Below the pieces are notes generated by a model. The model ran no database searches, was not told the origin of the DNA, and saw nothing but the letters and a program-made list of their open reading frames with translations. The position numbers were made by a program, and so were the translations under genes. A DNA stretch of 64,000 bases from the NCBI GenBank assembly GCA_048158365.1, contig JBLLNL010000005.1. The stretch is one strand, 5' to 3'. Below are positions 43,948 to 53,476 of this stretch, one piece after another (the first letter of the stretch is position 1; every line of letters starts with the position of its first letter). This DNA is from Azoarcus_F sp048158365 (GTDB lineage: Bacteria; Pseudomonadota; Gammaproteobacteria; Burkholderiales; Rhodocyclaceae).

Positions 43948-45262
43948 GGCGACTCGCCGGAAAGACGACGCAGAAGCGGCTGCCCTTGCCGGGCGCGCTG
44001 TCGATTCGCAGTTCGGCCTGGTGGCGGGACACCACGTGCTTCACGATCGCGAGGCCCAGACCGGTGCCACCGGTCTCACGCGAGCGTCCGCGGTCGACCC
44101 GGAAGAAGCGCTCGGTCAGACGTGAGATATGTTTGGGGTCGACTCCGATTCCATTGTCCGAAACGCAGAACTCGCCGCCCTCTTCGGTACTTTTCCAGCC
44201 CAGCCTGATCCAGCCGCCTTGCGGCGTGTAGCGCACCGCGTTGCTGGCGAGGTTCGCGAACGCAGAATGAAGTTCCTTCTGACTGCCCAACAGGACGTCA
44301 CCCTCGTCGCGCGCATCCAGATCGAGCACGAGTTCGTGACGTCCGGCCGACAGCACTTCGGTCTCGTGGTGCACCATGCGCACCAGCTCCAGCACGTCGA
44401 CGTGTTCTTCCTTGGGCGCCGGGGCACCGGTCTCGAGCGCCGACAGCGCGAGCAGGTCCTCGATCAGGCGCTGCATGCGGCTCGACTGGTCGAGTGCGAG
44501 TTTCAGAAAGCGAAGGATGTCCTCACGGTCGAGATCGTCCAGCCCGTCCATGACGGTCTCCACGAAACCCCCGACCACGGTCAGCGGCGTCCTCAGTTCG
44601 TGCGACACGTTCGCGATGAAATCGCGGCGCATCGTCTCCAGCTTCTCGATCTGCGTGATGTCGCGCGACACCAGCATGCGCTGATCGCTGCCGAAGGGAA
44701 CGAGCTGGATCAACAGACGCGTATCCGGGCGACGCGGCGACCAGATCACCAGTGGTTCGTCCTGCCTGGGCGGGTCCAGATAACGCAACAGCTCGCGCTG
44801 CCGTGCCAGCCCAGAAAGAGGGCAACCGAGATCACGGGCGTGACTCAGCCCGAAATGCTGCTCTGCCTTCTGGTTGATCCATTCGATGGTGTCCCGGCCG
44901 GACAGATAGATGACGCCGTCGGGCATCGCCTGGCTCGCGGTTCGAAACCGCTCAAGCGTCGCGGTGAGCTGGTCCTGCCGGTCACGCAAGGCGCGGATCC
45001 GCCGGTCCAGCCCGGACAGCACCGGGGTCCACAGCCCGGTGCCGCCGGGAATCGTCACCAATTGTCCCGCCTCGACCCAACGATGCAGACGGTCGAGATG
45101 TCGTGCGTGATGCAGCACCAGCAAAAACATCAGGACTGCGAAGACGGCCATGCCGCTCGTCGGTCCGACAAGGAGCCCGACCAGGGTCGCGATCAGGGCG
45201 GCCAGTCCAAGCAGGCGTGCGGTCCCGGCCCATACCGAGCGGTTAACTGGAAATTTGAACAA
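43916..45262 (-). CDS. phoR: phosphate-regulon sensor histidine kinase
   Basis: This 448-residue sensor has two N-terminal membrane helices (about 10-50), a PAS domain (about 100-210) and a HisKA/HATPase core. The phosphorylated histidine is H221 in NVSHELRTPL. N, D and G boxes are present: NLASNAVRYTP, DNGIGVD and GGTGLGLAIVKH. It senses phosphate status with the Pst system, which is not in the window. It follows phoB by 50 bp. Its 3' end overlaps the convergent upstream gene by 32 bp. Confidence 0.93.
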   Translation of the reverse strand: MFKFPVNRSVWAGTARLLGLAALIATLVGLLVGPTSGMAVFAVLMFLLVLHHARHLDRLHRWVEAGQLVTIPGGTGLWTPVLSGLDRRIRALRDRQDQLTATLERFRTASQAMPDGVIYLSGRDTIEWINQKAEQHFGLSHARDLGCPLSGLARQRELLRYLDPPRQDEPLVIWSPRRPDTRLLIQLVPFGSDQRMLVSRDITQIEKLETMRRDFIANVSHELRTPLTVVGGFVETVMDGLDDLDREDILRFLKLALDQSSRMQRLIEDLLALSALETGAPAPKEEHVDVLELVRMVHHETEVLSAGRHELVLDLDARDEGDVLLGSQKELHSAFANLASNAVRYTPQGGWIRLGWKSTEEGGEFCVSDNGIGVDPKHISRLTERFFRVDRGRSRETGGTGLGLAIVKHVVSRHQAELRIDSAPGKGSRFCVVFPASRLRRSWAIPRS

Positions 45263-45312
45263 TTTGGATACGCATCGTCGTGCCAGAGCGGATTATCCCA
45301 CGCACGAAACCG

Positions 45313-46014
45313 TCACGCGTCCGTATCCACCTGCAGCGAGAATCGATAACCACTGCCCCGTACCGTCTGGATCAGGCGGTCGTGGCCGGTCTGTTCGAGG
45401 GCGGAGCGCAGACGCCGGATGTGGACATCGACGGTACGTTCCTCGACGAAGACATGATCGCCCCAGACCTGGTCGAGCAGCTGGGTGCGCGAATGCACGC
45501 GCTCCGAATGCGTCATCAGGAAGTGGAGCAGGCGAAACTCGGTCGGACCGAGGGACAGCGCCTGGCCCGCCGCGCTGACCCGATGGGTGCTCGGATCGAG
45601 CCGCAACCCGCCGAGGTCCACCGGATCTTCGGTCACCTGCGGCGAGCGCCGGCGCAACACCGCCTTGATTCTCGCGACCAGCTCGCGCGGACTGAAGGGC
45701 TTGGTGATGTAATCGTCGGCGCCCGTCTCGAGACCGGTGATCTTGTCCTGCTCTTCGCCACGGGCGGTCAGCATGATGATCGGAATCGTCCGGGTGCGCT
45801 CATCGGCACGCAGGCGACGGGCGAATTCCACACCGGACATGCCCGGCAGCATCCAGTCGAGAAGAACGAGGTCGGGCAATGCATCCCTGACCAACCGCTG
45901 GGCACTCTCCGCATCGGACACCCTGACCACGTGATGCCCGGCGCGGGTCAGGTTCACCGCAATCAGCTCCTGAATCGCCGGTTCGTCTTCCACAAGCAGA
46001 ATGTTTGCGGGCAT
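45313..46014 (-). CDS. phoB: phosphate-regulon response regulator
   Basis: This 233-residue OmpR-class regulator has an N-terminal receiver domain with D53 as phosphoacceptor in LVLLDWMLPG, acidic E9/D10 and the conserved K (about 104). The C-terminal winged helix contains RTVDVHIRRLRSALE. It activates genes with Pho boxes under phosphate limitation. GGAG precedes the ATG at 46014, and a candidate Pho box lies 42-59 bp upstream (46056-46073), consistent with autoregulation. Confidence 0.95.
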   Translation of the reverse strand: MPANILLVEDEPAIQELIAVNLTRAGHHVVRVSDAESAQRLVRDALPDLVLLDWMLPGMSGVEFARRLRADERTRTIPIIMLTARGEEQDKITGLETGADDYITKPFSPRELVARIKAVLRRRSPQVTEDPVDLGGLRLDPSTHRVSAAGQALSLGPTEFRLLHFLMTHSERVHSRTQLLDQVWGDHVFVEERTVDVHIRRLRSALEQTGHDRLIQTVRGSGYRFSLQVDTDA

Positions 46015-46055
46015 GACATCGCTCCATGTGAGAGTCGCAAGTGTATTTCAGCTAG

Positions 46056-46073
46056 TTGACGTTTTCATGACAG
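46056..46073 (-). promoter_or_regulatory. candidate Pho box upstream of phoB
   Basis: On the minus strand CTGTCAT-GAAA-ACGTCAA matches the two 7-bp half-sites of the Pho box with a 4-bp A-rich spacer. The first half is a perfect CTGTCAT; the second matches 4 of 7. It lies 42 bp upstream of the phoB start. PhoB autoregulation is well established in other proteobacteria; binding here is inferred. Confidence 0.55.
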
Positions 46074-46253
46074 GTCATCGCGATGCAATGACCCACCGGC
46101 CGCGGACGACGCCGTCACGCCGCATACGCAAGCATCGACACGGCCCGGGGGCGACGCCGAGGGTTACGGACCGCTCATGCCGCGGCCCGACGCCCGAGGT
46201 GATTCAGGTATGATTGTCCCTGTCGTTCATACACAGAGAACTCGAGCGAAATC

Positions 46254-46676
46254 ATGGCAGGACTGGATCAGAATACGCCGCAGCCGACCGGGATCACGTT
46301 GCACCGCAAGTCGCGCCTGCTCGAAATCGCATTCAACGACGGCAGCACATTTTCGTTGCCGTTCGAATATCTGCGGGTTTTTTCGCCGTCGGCCGAGGTG
46401 CGGGGCCATGGCCCCGGGCAGGAAGTCCTGCAACTGGGCAAGCGCGACGTGCTGATCGCCGAACTGGACCCGGTCGGAAACTATGCGATCCGCCCGGTGT
46501 TCTCGGACGGACACGACACCGGTCTGTACTCCTGGGACTATCTCTATATGCTCGGCAAGGAGCATGAACACTTGTGGCAGGAGTATCTGCAGCGTCTCCA
46601 ACAGGCTGGCGGTTCGCGCGATCCGGCGCTGGTACCGCCCCCGGCGCCCAAGGGCGGCGGCTGCGGAAAGCACTGA
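46254..46676 (+). CDS. DUF971-family protein (gamma-butyrobetaine hydroxylase-like N-terminal domain)
   Basis: This 140-residue protein consists of one DUF971 domain: ITLHRKSRLLEIAFNDGSTF, the SPFEYLRVFSPSAEV-like LPFEYLRVFSPSAEV and the NYAIRPVFSDGHDTG segment that are typical. The C-terminus GGGCGKH adds a single cysteine. The domain often precedes ubiE in betaproteobacteria, as here (2-bp gap). Proteins of this type have been linked to iron-sulfur metabolism, but a role here is not established. Confidence 0.85.
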   Translation: MAGLDQNTPQPTGITLHRKSRLLEIAFNDGSTFSLPFEYLRVFSPSAEVRGHGPGQEVLQLGKRDVLIAELDPVGNYAIRPVFSDGHDTGLYSWDYLYMLGKEHEHLWQEYLQRLQQAGGSRDPALVPPPAPKGGGCGKH

Positions 46677-46678
46677 GC

Positions 46679-47416
46679 ATGACCGACAAGAACACCCACT
46701 TCGGTTTCCAGACGGTCGCCGAGGACGAGAAACACAAGAAGGTGGCCGAAGTGTTCTCTTCGGTTGCGCAACGTTACGACGTGATGAACGATCTGATGTC
46801 GTTCGGCCTGCACCGCGTGTGGAAGGCCTTCACGATCCAGATCTCGGGCGTCGGCAAGGGCGATCGCGTCCTGGACGTGGCCGGCGGCACGGCCGACCTT
46901 TCGCTGGCGTTCGCGAAACGGGTCGGTTCCGAGGGGCAAGTGTGGCTGACCGACATCAATCACGCGATGCTGTCGCGTGGGCGGGATCGCCTGGTCGATC
47001 ACGGCTTCGTGTCGCCGGTCGCGCAATGCGACGCCGAGAAGCTGCCGTTTCCGAGCAACTGGTTCGACTGCGTGACCGTGGCTTTCGGCCTTCGCAACAT
47101 GACGCACAAGGACATGGCGCTGGCCGAAATGATGCGCGTGCTGCGCCCGGGTGGCCGTCTGCTGGTACTCGAGTTCTCCAAGGTCTGGGCGCCGCTGTCG
47201 CCTGCCTACGATTTCTACTCGTTCAAGATCCTGCCCTGGCTGGGTTCCCGGGTCGCCAAGGATGCCGACAGCTACCGTTACCTGGCAGAATCGATCCGCA
47301 TGCACCCGTCGCAGGAAGAACTGAAGGCGCTGATGGAACGAGTCGGCCTCAAACGGGTCGATTACTTCAACATGACAGGCGGTGTCGTCTGCCTGCATCG
47401 CGGCTACAAGTTCTGA
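46679..47416 (+). CDS. ubiE: ubiquinone/menaquinone C-methyltransferase
   Basis: This 245-residue SAM-dependent enzyme methylates the benzoquinol ring in ubiquinone synthesis. The SAM-binding motif is VLDVAGGTADLSLAFA (about 66-81). The family signatures YDVMNDLMSFGLHRVWK and RVLRPGGRLLVLEFSKV are intact. It starts 2 bp after the DUF971 stop, so the pair is translationally linked. ubiJ, another ubiquinone gene, follows two genes later. Confidence 0.96.
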   Translation: MTDKNTHFGFQTVAEDEKHKKVAEVFSSVAQRYDVMNDLMSFGLHRVWKAFTIQISGVGKGDRVLDVAGGTADLSLAFAKRVGSEGQVWLTDINHAMLSRGRDRLVDHGFVSPVAQCDAEKLPFPSNWFDCVTVAFGLRNMTHKDMALAEMMRVLRPGGRLLVLEFSKVWAPLSPAYDFYSFKILPWLGSRVAKDADSYRYLAESIRMHPSQEELKALMERVGLKRVDYFNMTGGVVCLHRGYKF

Positions 47417-47492
47417 TCGCAACACGGTCTGCGCAAGCGGATCTGGTGTCCGCCGACCGGGTCGCGACCATCCACAAGGAGAATCTCGCATC

Positions 47493-48350
47493 ATGAAACA
47501 TCTGCTGCTCAGCCTCATCGTCGCCGTCTTAACGCTTGGCACGGTCATTCCCGAAGCCGAGGCCCGTCGACTGGGCGGTGGTGGCAGCTTTGGCATGCAA
47601 CGTCAGGCCACGCCTGCGCCCGCACCCCGTCAACCCGCCACGCAACCGGCCGCACGCCCGGCCCAACAGCCGGCCACGGCGGGCAACCGTTCCTGGATGG
47701 GCCCGGTTGCCGGTCTGGCGGCCGGCCTCGGCCTGGCGGCGCTGTTTGCGCATCTCGGACTGGGCGAGGAGTTCGGTTCGCTGTTGTTGCTAGCCTTGTT
47801 CATCTTCGGCGCCGTCATGTTGTTCCGCATGCTGTCCCGACGCGCGCAGGGCGCGCAGGGCGTCCAGCGCATGCAGTACGCCACGGCGACCGCATCGTCG
47901 GGCAACGGTGCTACGAGTCAGCGTACGGCCTTCGACACGACTCCAGTAAGTCATGTGTCTTCGCCGGTTGCGAGCGCGCATCCCGACTTCGATGCCGAGG
48001 GCTTCGCACGTCAGGCCAAACTGAACTTCATTCGCCTGCAGGCCGCGCATGACGAAGCCAATCTGGACGATATCCGCCAGTTCACGACGCCCGAGATGTT
48101 CGCCGAGATCCGCCTGCAGCTGACCGAGCACCACAGGCCCGGCCAGCGCACCGATGTGGTGGATCTCAACGCCGACGTGATTGAGGTCGTTGAAGAGGAC
48201 GATCGCTACATCGTCAGCGTTCGCTTCAACGGGCTGATCCGTGAGGACCGCGACACCACCCCTGCTGTCTTCGATGAGGTTTGGCATCTGACCAAGTCCA
48301 GGAAGGACGACCGCGGCTGGCTCATCGCAGGTATCCAGCAGATCGCCTGA
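47493..48350 (+). CDS. Tim44-like domain membrane protein
   Basis: This 285-residue protein has a cleavable or anchoring N-terminal segment (MKHLLLSLIVAVLTLGTVIP), a low-complexity A/P/Q-rich linker (about 40-70), one or two hydrophobic helices (about 72-118) and a C-terminal Tim44-like domain (about 165-285). AAGGAG precedes the ATG at 47493. The gene sits between ubiE and ubiJ, as in related genomes. Its role is not known; the domain is a lipid- or protein-binding NTF2-like fold. Confidence 0.82.
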   Translation: MKHLLLSLIVAVLTLGTVIPEAEARRLGGGGSFGMQRQATPAPAPRQPATQPAARPAQQPATAGNRSWMGPVAGLAAGLGLAALFAHLGLGEEFGSLLLLALFIFGAVMLFRMLSRRAQGAQGVQRMQYATATASSGNGATSQRTAFDTTPVSHVSSPVASAHPDFDAEGFARQAKLNFIRLQAAHDEANLDDIRQFTTPEMFAEIRLQLTEHHRPGQRTDVVDLNADVIEVVEEDDRYIVSVRFNGLIREDRDTTPAVFDEVWHLTKSRKDDRGWLIAGIQQIA

Positions 48351-48386
48351 GCGCCGCATTCGCTGATTTACCCACGGACATTGACG

Positions 48387-49010
48387 ATGGAGTGGACCTC
48401 ATCGGGGGTCGCCCGGGTCATCAATCATCTGCTCGGGCGCGCCCCATGGGCGCGCGAGCGTCTGATGCCATACGCAGGCAGCTCGCTGTGCTGCCGGATC
48501 TCGCCCATTGAGCTGGTTTTCCACATCGAGGCCGATGGCTACCTGGCGGCGGGCCGGAGCGAGGACGCCGCCCGGCCGGCTGATGTCACGATCACGGTAC
48601 CGCTCGCACAGCTTCCCGGCGCGCTGGTCGGAGACGCCGACAAGCTGATGGCGGCGGTCAATCTTCAGGGCAATGCCGAACTGGCCGATTCGATCGGCTT
48701 CGTGTTCCGGAACCTGGAGTGGGATGCAGAGGAGGATTTGTCGCGCGTGCTGGGCGACATTCCTGCACGCCGGCTGGCCGAGACCGCGAGGGCGATGCGA
48801 CGGACCCATCAGCGCGCCTTGTCGTCTCTCGGCGGCAATCTCGGGGAGTATTTCGCGGAGGAACAGAGCATGCTCGTCACGCACGGCGCGCTGCATGTCT
48901 TCACGGACGACGTCCGGGCGCTCCGGGACGATCTGGCGCGTCTCGAGAAGCGTGTCGAACGCAGCCGACGGGCGAAAGGACCGGAGCGCGGCTTACCCAA
49001 GCTTAGATAG
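48387..49010 (+). CDS. ubiJ: ubiquinone biosynthesis accessory factor UbiJ
   Basis: This 207-residue protein has an SCP2 lipid-binding domain at about residues 15-120 (ELVFHIEADGYLAAG, ADVTITVPLAQLP, GNAELADSIGFVFRN) and a helical C-terminal tail ending in basic residues. UbiJ holds ubiquinone precursors for the soluble Ubi metabolon. The ATG at 48387 was chosen; an in-frame TTG lies two codons upstream. The expected partner gene ubiB is not adjacent. A bidirectional terminator follows at 49077-49107. Confidence 0.82.
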   Translation: MEWTSSGVARVINHLLGRAPWARERLMPYAGSSLCCRISPIELVFHIEADGYLAAGRSEDAARPADVTITVPLAQLPGALVGDADKLMAAVNLQGNAELADSIGFVFRNLEWDAEEDLSRVLGDIPARRLAETARAMRRTHQRALSSLGGNLGEYFAEEQSMLVTHGALHVFTDDVRALRDDLARLEKRVERSRRAKGPERGLPKLR

Positions 49011-49076
49011 CCCGGACCGGTTCCCTATAGCTTCGCCGGACCAGCCCCTCGGCCCTGCACGCATGTTGCGCAGGTG

Positions 49077-49107
49077 AAAAAAAAGCATCCAGAACGGATG
49101 CTTTTTT
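49077..49107. terminator. bidirectional rho-independent terminator
   Basis: AAAAAAGCATCC (49079-49090) and GGATGCTTTTTT (49096-49107) form a 12-bp perfect stem around AGAAC, with A-runs on one side and U-runs on the other. It ends ubiJ on the plus strand and the atp operon on the minus strand. Confidence 0.9.
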
Positions 49108-49128
49108 CGATCGGGCGGGAAACCCCGC

Positions 49129-49554
49129 TCAGTGACCGCGCTTGCGTAGCCGCTGAATCGCCGAAATCTGGGCCATCGCCTCGGCCAGCTCTGCTTGCGC
49201 CTTCGCGTAGTCGACCTTGGCACTCTGGTTCGACAGCGCCTCCTCGGCCAGCTTCTTCGCCTCGATCGCCTTAGCCTCGTCAAGGTCCGAGCCACGAATC
49301 GCCGTGTCGGCCAATACGGTCACGAGACCGGGCTGCACTTCCAGGATGCCGCCGGCAACGAATATCAACTCTTCTTCAGCCTGGTTCTGTACCTTGATTC
49401 GGACTGCGCCGGGCTTGATTCGGGTCATCAGAGGCATGTGTCCCGGCAGAATCCCGAGCTCACCGGCTTCTCCCGGCAAGGCGACGAATTCGGCCAGTCC
49501 GGAGAAGATCTGCTCTTCCGCGCTGACGACGTCAACATGAACCGTCATTGCCAT
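49129..49554 (-). CDS. atpC: F1Fo ATP synthase epsilon subunit
   Basis: This 141-residue subunit of the F1 central stalk couples rotation and inhibits ATP hydrolysis. The beta-sandwich half carries FVALPGEAGELGILPGHMPL and VAGGILEVQPGLVTVLADTA; the C-terminal helical half ends QISAIQRLRKRGH. AAGGAC lies upstream of the ATG at 49554. It is the last gene of atpIBEFHAGDC and is followed by the bidirectional terminator. Confidence 0.96.
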   Translation of the reverse strand: MAMTVHVDVVSAEEQIFSGLAEFVALPGEAGELGILPGHMPLMTRIKPGAVRIKVQNQAEEELIFVAGGILEVQPGLVTVLADTAIRGSDLDEAKAIEAKKLAEEALSNQSAKVDYAKAQAELAEAMAQISAIQRLRKRGH

Positions 49555-49611
49555 AGTGTTGTCCTTGTGGTGACCACGCGCCAGCAAACCGCCGACGCGT
49601 GGGTTGCCCTA

Positions 49612-51009
49612 TCAGAGCTTCTTGGCCTTCTCGATCGCCTCTTCGATGCCACCGACCATGTAGAACGCCTGTTCGGGCATATGGTCGCACTCACCGTCTA
49701 CGATCATCTTGAACCCCGCGATCGTGTCCTTCAGCGACACATACTTGCCCGGCGAGCCCGTGAAGACCTCGGCGACGTGGAAGGGCTGGGACAGGAAACG
49801 CTGGATCTTGCGCGCACGACCGACCGCCAGTTTGTCGTCCGGGGACAGTTCGTCCATACCCAGAATCGCAATGATGTCGCGCAGTTCCTTGTACTTCTGC
49901 AAGGTCTGCTGCACTGCCCGTGCCACGCTGTAGTGCTCTTCACCCACGACCAACGGGTCCAGCTGACGTGACGTCGAATCGAGCGGATCGACGGCCGGGT
50001 AGATACCCAGCGCAGCGATGTCGCGCGACAACACGACGGTGGAGTCTAGGTGCAGGAAGGTGGTTGCCGGCGACGGGTCGGTCAAGTCATCCGCTGGCAC
50101 ATAGACGGCCTGGATGGACGTGATCGATCCGACCTTGGTTGAGGTGATCCGCTCCTGCAGGCGACCCATCTCGTCGGCCAGCGTCGGCTGGTAGCCGACC
50201 GCGGAAGGCATACGACCGAGCAGCGCCGACACTTCGGTACCGGCCAGTGTGTAGCGATAGATGTTATCGACGAAGAACAGGATGTCACGGCCATCGTCGC
50301 GGAAGCGCTCGGCCATGGTCAGACCGGTGAGCGCGACGCGCAGACGGTTGCCCGGGGGCTCGTTCATCTGACCGAACACCATCGCAACCTTGTCGAGAAC
50401 GTTGGAGTCCTTCATCTCGTGGTAGAAGTCGTTGCCCTCGCGGGTACGCTCGCCCACACCGGCGAAGACCGACAGGCCCGAGTGCTGTTTCGCGATGTTG
50501 TTGATCAGCTCCATCATGTTAACGGTCTTGCCGACGCCCGCACCACCGAACAGACCGACCTTGCCGCCCTTGGCGAACGGACAGATCAGATCGATGACCT
50601 TGATGCCGGTCTCGAGCAGTTCGACCGACGGCGACAGCTCGTCGAACTTCGGTGCCTTCGCGTGAATCGGGCGAAGCTCGTCCGAGTCGATCGGGCCAGC
50701 CTCGTCGATCGGACGGCCGAGCACGTCCATGATGCGTCCCAGCGTGCCGGGACCGACCGGTACGGAAATCGGCGAGCCGGAGTCGACCACCTTCATGCCG
50801 CGCCGCAGACCATCGGTCGAACCCATCGCAATCGTGCGCACCACACCGTCACCGATCTGCTGCTGCACTTCGAAGGTCAGACCCACTTCGGCAAAGGGGC
50901 TGCTCGTGTCGTCGAGGCGCAGCGCGTAAAACACTTTCGGCATCGAATCGCGCGGGAACTGAATATCCACCACAGCGCCGATACACTGAACGATCGTACC
51001 AGTACTCAT
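49612..51009 (-). CDS. atpD: F1Fo ATP synthase beta subunit
   Basis: This 465-residue catalytic subunit carries the P-loop GGAGVGKTV (about 155-163), the catalytic GERTREGNDFY glutamate region and the RDEGRDILFFVDNIYR-like RDDGRDILFFVDNIYR Walker B segment. Together with alpha it forms the catalytic hexamer. The length is typical. AAGGAAA precedes the ATG. No anomaly is visible. Confidence 0.98.
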   Translation of the reverse strand: MSTGTIVQCIGAVVDIQFPRDSMPKVFYALRLDDTSSPFAEVGLTFEVQQQIGDGVVRTIAMGSTDGLRRGMKVVDSGSPISVPVGPGTLGRIMDVLGRPIDEAGPIDSDELRPIHAKAPKFDELSPSVELLETGIKVIDLICPFAKGGKVGLFGGAGVGKTVNMMELINNIAKQHSGLSVFAGVGERTREGNDFYHEMKDSNVLDKVAMVFGQMNEPPGNRLRVALTGLTMAERFRDDGRDILFFVDNIYRYTLAGTEVSALLGRMPSAVGYQPTLADEMGRLQERITSTKVGSITSIQAVYVPADDLTDPSPATTFLHLDSTVVLSRDIAALGIYPAVDPLDSTSRQLDPLVVGEEHYSVARAVQQTLQKYKELRDIIAILGMDELSPDDKLAVGRARKIQRFLSQPFHVAEVFTGSPGKYVSLKDTIAGFKMIVDGECDHMPEQAFYMVGGIEEAIEKAKKL

Positions 51010-51034
51010 CGTCGTTTCCTTAAATCAAAAATCG

Positions 51035-51904
51035 TTAGACCGCCGCGGCACCGCCGACGATTTCGGACAATTCCTTCGTGATTGCGGCCTGGCGGGTCTT
51101 GTTGTAGACCAGCTGAAGCTCGCCAATCACGTTCTTTGCGTTGTCCGACGCCGCCTTCATGGCCACCATGCGCGCGCTCTGCTCCGAAGCGAGGTTCTCG
51201 GCCACCGCATGATAGACCAGCGCCTCGACGTAACGCAGCAGCATCTCGTCGATCACCACCTTCGGATCCGGCTCGTAGAGGTAGTCCCACGAACTGTCAG
51301 GCGTACCCAGCTGCTCGCCGGTCAGCGGCAACAGTTGCTCGAGCACAGGCTCCTGCTTCATCGTGTTGATGAACTGGGTGTACGCGATGTAGACCGCGTC
51401 GAGCTCGCCGTTCTGAAACGCGTCGAGCATGACCTTCACCGGACCGATCAGCTTCTCGAGATGCGGCGTATCACCCAGCTGAACGGCATGCGAAACCACC
51501 TTTGCGCCGATCCGCTGCATGAATCCGAGACCCTTGTTACCGATGCAGCTTGCATGGATCTCGGTGGTTCCAGCCGCCTCCCACTCCTTCATCGCCGTGA
51601 TCGCGATACGCTGGATGTTGGTATTGAGACCACCGCACAGGCCCTTGTCGGTCGTCACCAGAATCAGGCCGACACGCTTGTTCTCGGTCGTCTGGACCAG
51701 GAAGGGATGCTTGTAGTCGGTGACATTGGCCCGTGACAGATTCGCGGCGAGTCGGCGGATCTTCTCGGCGTACGGACGGGCGGACCGCATCCTTTCCTGC
51801 GCCTTGCGCATTTTGGATGCGGCCACCATCTCCATGGCCTTGGTGATCTTGCGCGTGTTCTGAACGCTCTTGATCTTGGTTCGGATTTCCTTACCGCTTG
51901 CCAT
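51035..51904 (-). CDS. atpG: F1Fo ATP synthase gamma subunit
   Basis: This 289-residue rotor shaft subunit has the N-terminal helix GKEIRTKIKSVQNTRKITKA, the LCGGLNTNI Rossmann-like region and the C-terminal helix ending TKELSEIVGGAAAV, all family-typical. It rotates inside the alpha-beta hexamer. The 25-bp and 21-bp gaps to atpD and atpA fit a single operon. Confidence 0.97.
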   Translation of the reverse strand: MASGKEIRTKIKSVQNTRKITKAMEMVAASKMRKAQERMRSARPYAEKIRRLAANLSRANVTDYKHPFLVQTTENKRVGLILVTTDKGLCGGLNTNIQRIAITAMKEWEAAGTTEIHASCIGNKGLGFMQRIGAKVVSHAVQLGDTPHLEKLIGPVKVMLDAFQNGELDAVYIAYTQFINTMKQEPVLEQLLPLTGEQLGTPDSSWDYLYEPDPKVVIDEMLLRYVEALVYHAVAENLASEQSARMVAMKAASDNAKNVIGELQLVYNKTRQAAITKELSEIVGGAAAV

Positions 51905-51925
51905 ATTCCGTCTCCGTCAGCGCGC

Positions 51926-53464
51926 TCAGGACCAGGTCTTCTTGAACTCGGCGATCGCGCCGGCCAGTTCAGCTTCGCCGTCCGCGTCCAGGTCGCGCTT
52001 GTCGAGAATCTTGGCGACGAGCGCCGCGTGATGACCCTTGACGTGCTCGATCAGTGCGTGTTCGCACGGGAGCAGGCGTGCGACCTCGACGTCGTCGAAA
52101 TGCCCGTTGTTCACCGCGTACAGCACGACTGCCATTTCGGCGATCGACATCGGCGAGTATTGCGCCTGCTTCATCAGTTCGGTCACACGGCGACCGCGCT
52201 CGAGCTGCTTGCGGGTCGCAGCATCGAGATCCGAAGCGAACTGGGCAAACGCGGCGAGTTCGCGGTACTGCGCGAGGTCGGTACGAATACCGCCGGACAG
52301 CTTCTTGATGACCTTGGTCTGAGCCGCACCACCGACGCGTGACACCGAGATACCCGCGTTGATCGCAGGACGGATACCTGCGTTGAAAAGGTCGGTCTCG
52401 AGGAAGATCTGACCGTCGGTGATCGAGATCACGTTGGTCGGGACGAATGCGGACACGTCGCCGGCCTGAGTTTCGATGACCGGCAGCGCGGTCAGGGAAC
52501 CGGTCTTGCCAGTGACTTCGCCGTTGGTGAACTTTTCGACGTAGCCGGCGTTCACGCGTGCGGCGCGCTCGAGCAGACGGGAGTGCAGATAGAACACGTC
52601 GCCCGGGTAGGCCTCACGACCTGGCGGACGGCGCAGCAGCAGCGAGATCTGGCGATAGGCCCAGGCCTGCTTGGTCAGATCGTCATAGACGATCAGCGCA
52701 TCCTGGCCGCGATCGCGGAAGTATTCGCCCATGGTGCAACCGGCATAGGCTGCCAGATACTGCATCGCCGCGGACTCGGAGGCCGAAGCCGCGACGACGA
52801 CGGTGTATTCCATCGCGCCGTGCTCTTCCAGCTTGCGGTAAACGTTGTTGATGGTCGAGGCCTTCTGACCGATCGCAACGTAGACGCAGAACATGTTCTG
52901 GCCTTTCTGGTTGATGATCGTATCGACCGCAACCGCGGTCTTGCCGGTCTGGCGGTCACCGATGATCAACTCGCGCTGACCGCGGCCGATCGGCACCATC
53001 GAATCGACCGCCTTCAGGCCCGTCTGAACCGGCTCCGAAACCGACTGGCGCGCGATGACGCCCGGCGCGACCTTTTCGATCTTGTCGGTCATCTTCGCGT
53101 TAATCGGCCCCTTGCCGTCGATCGGCTGGCCCAACGCGTCGACGACGCGGCCGAGGAGCTCGGGACCCACCGGCACTTCCAGAATGCGTCCGGTAGTCTT
53201 GACCGTCGCACCCTCGGTGATGTGCTCGTAGTCGCCGAGCACCACGACACCGACCGAGTCACGCTCGAGGTTGAGCGCGAGCCCGAACGTGTTTCCGGGG
53301 AACTCCAGCATTTCGCCCTGCATCACGTCCGCAAGGCCATGTACGCGACAGATGCCGTCAGTAACCGATACTACCGTGCCTTCATTGCGCGACGCGGCGG
53401 TAAGCTGCAGGTTCTGGATCCGGCTCTTAATCAGGTCACTGATTTCAGAGGGGTTGAGTTGCAT
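51926..53464 (-). CDS. atpA: F1Fo ATP synthase alpha subunit
   Basis: This 512-residue non-catalytic nucleotide-binding subunit has the P-loop GDRQTGKTAV (about 169-178), the arginine finger segment with SLLLRRPPGREAYPGDVFYL and the family start MQLNPSEISDLIKSRI. AGGAG lies 9 bp before the ATG. The unusual A+T-rich stretch just before it (TATATAC) is short and not clearly a promoter. All key residues appear present. Confidence 0.98.
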   Translation of the reverse strand: MQLNPSEISDLIKSRIQNLQLTAASRNEGTVVSVTDGICRVHGLADVMQGEMLEFPGNTFGLALNLERDSVGVVVLGDYEHITEGATVKTTGRILEVPVGPELLGRVVDALGQPIDGKGPINAKMTDKIEKVAPGVIARQSVSEPVQTGLKAVDSMVPIGRGQRELIIGDRQTGKTAVAVDTIINQKGQNMFCVYVAIGQKASTINNVYRKLEEHGAMEYTVVVAASASESAAMQYLAAYAGCTMGEYFRDRGQDALIVYDDLTKQAWAYRQISLLLRRPPGREAYPGDVFYLHSRLLERAARVNAGYVEKFTNGEVTGKTGSLTALPVIETQAGDVSAFVPTNVISITDGQIFLETDLFNAGIRPAINAGISVSRVGGAAQTKVIKKLSGGIRTDLAQYRELAAFAQFASDLDAATRKQLERGRRVTELMKQAQYSPMSIAEMAVVLYAVNNGHFDDVEVARLLPCEHALIEHVKGHHAALVAKILDKRDLDADGEAELAGAIAEFKKTWS

Positions 53465-53476
53465 GTATATATGCTC

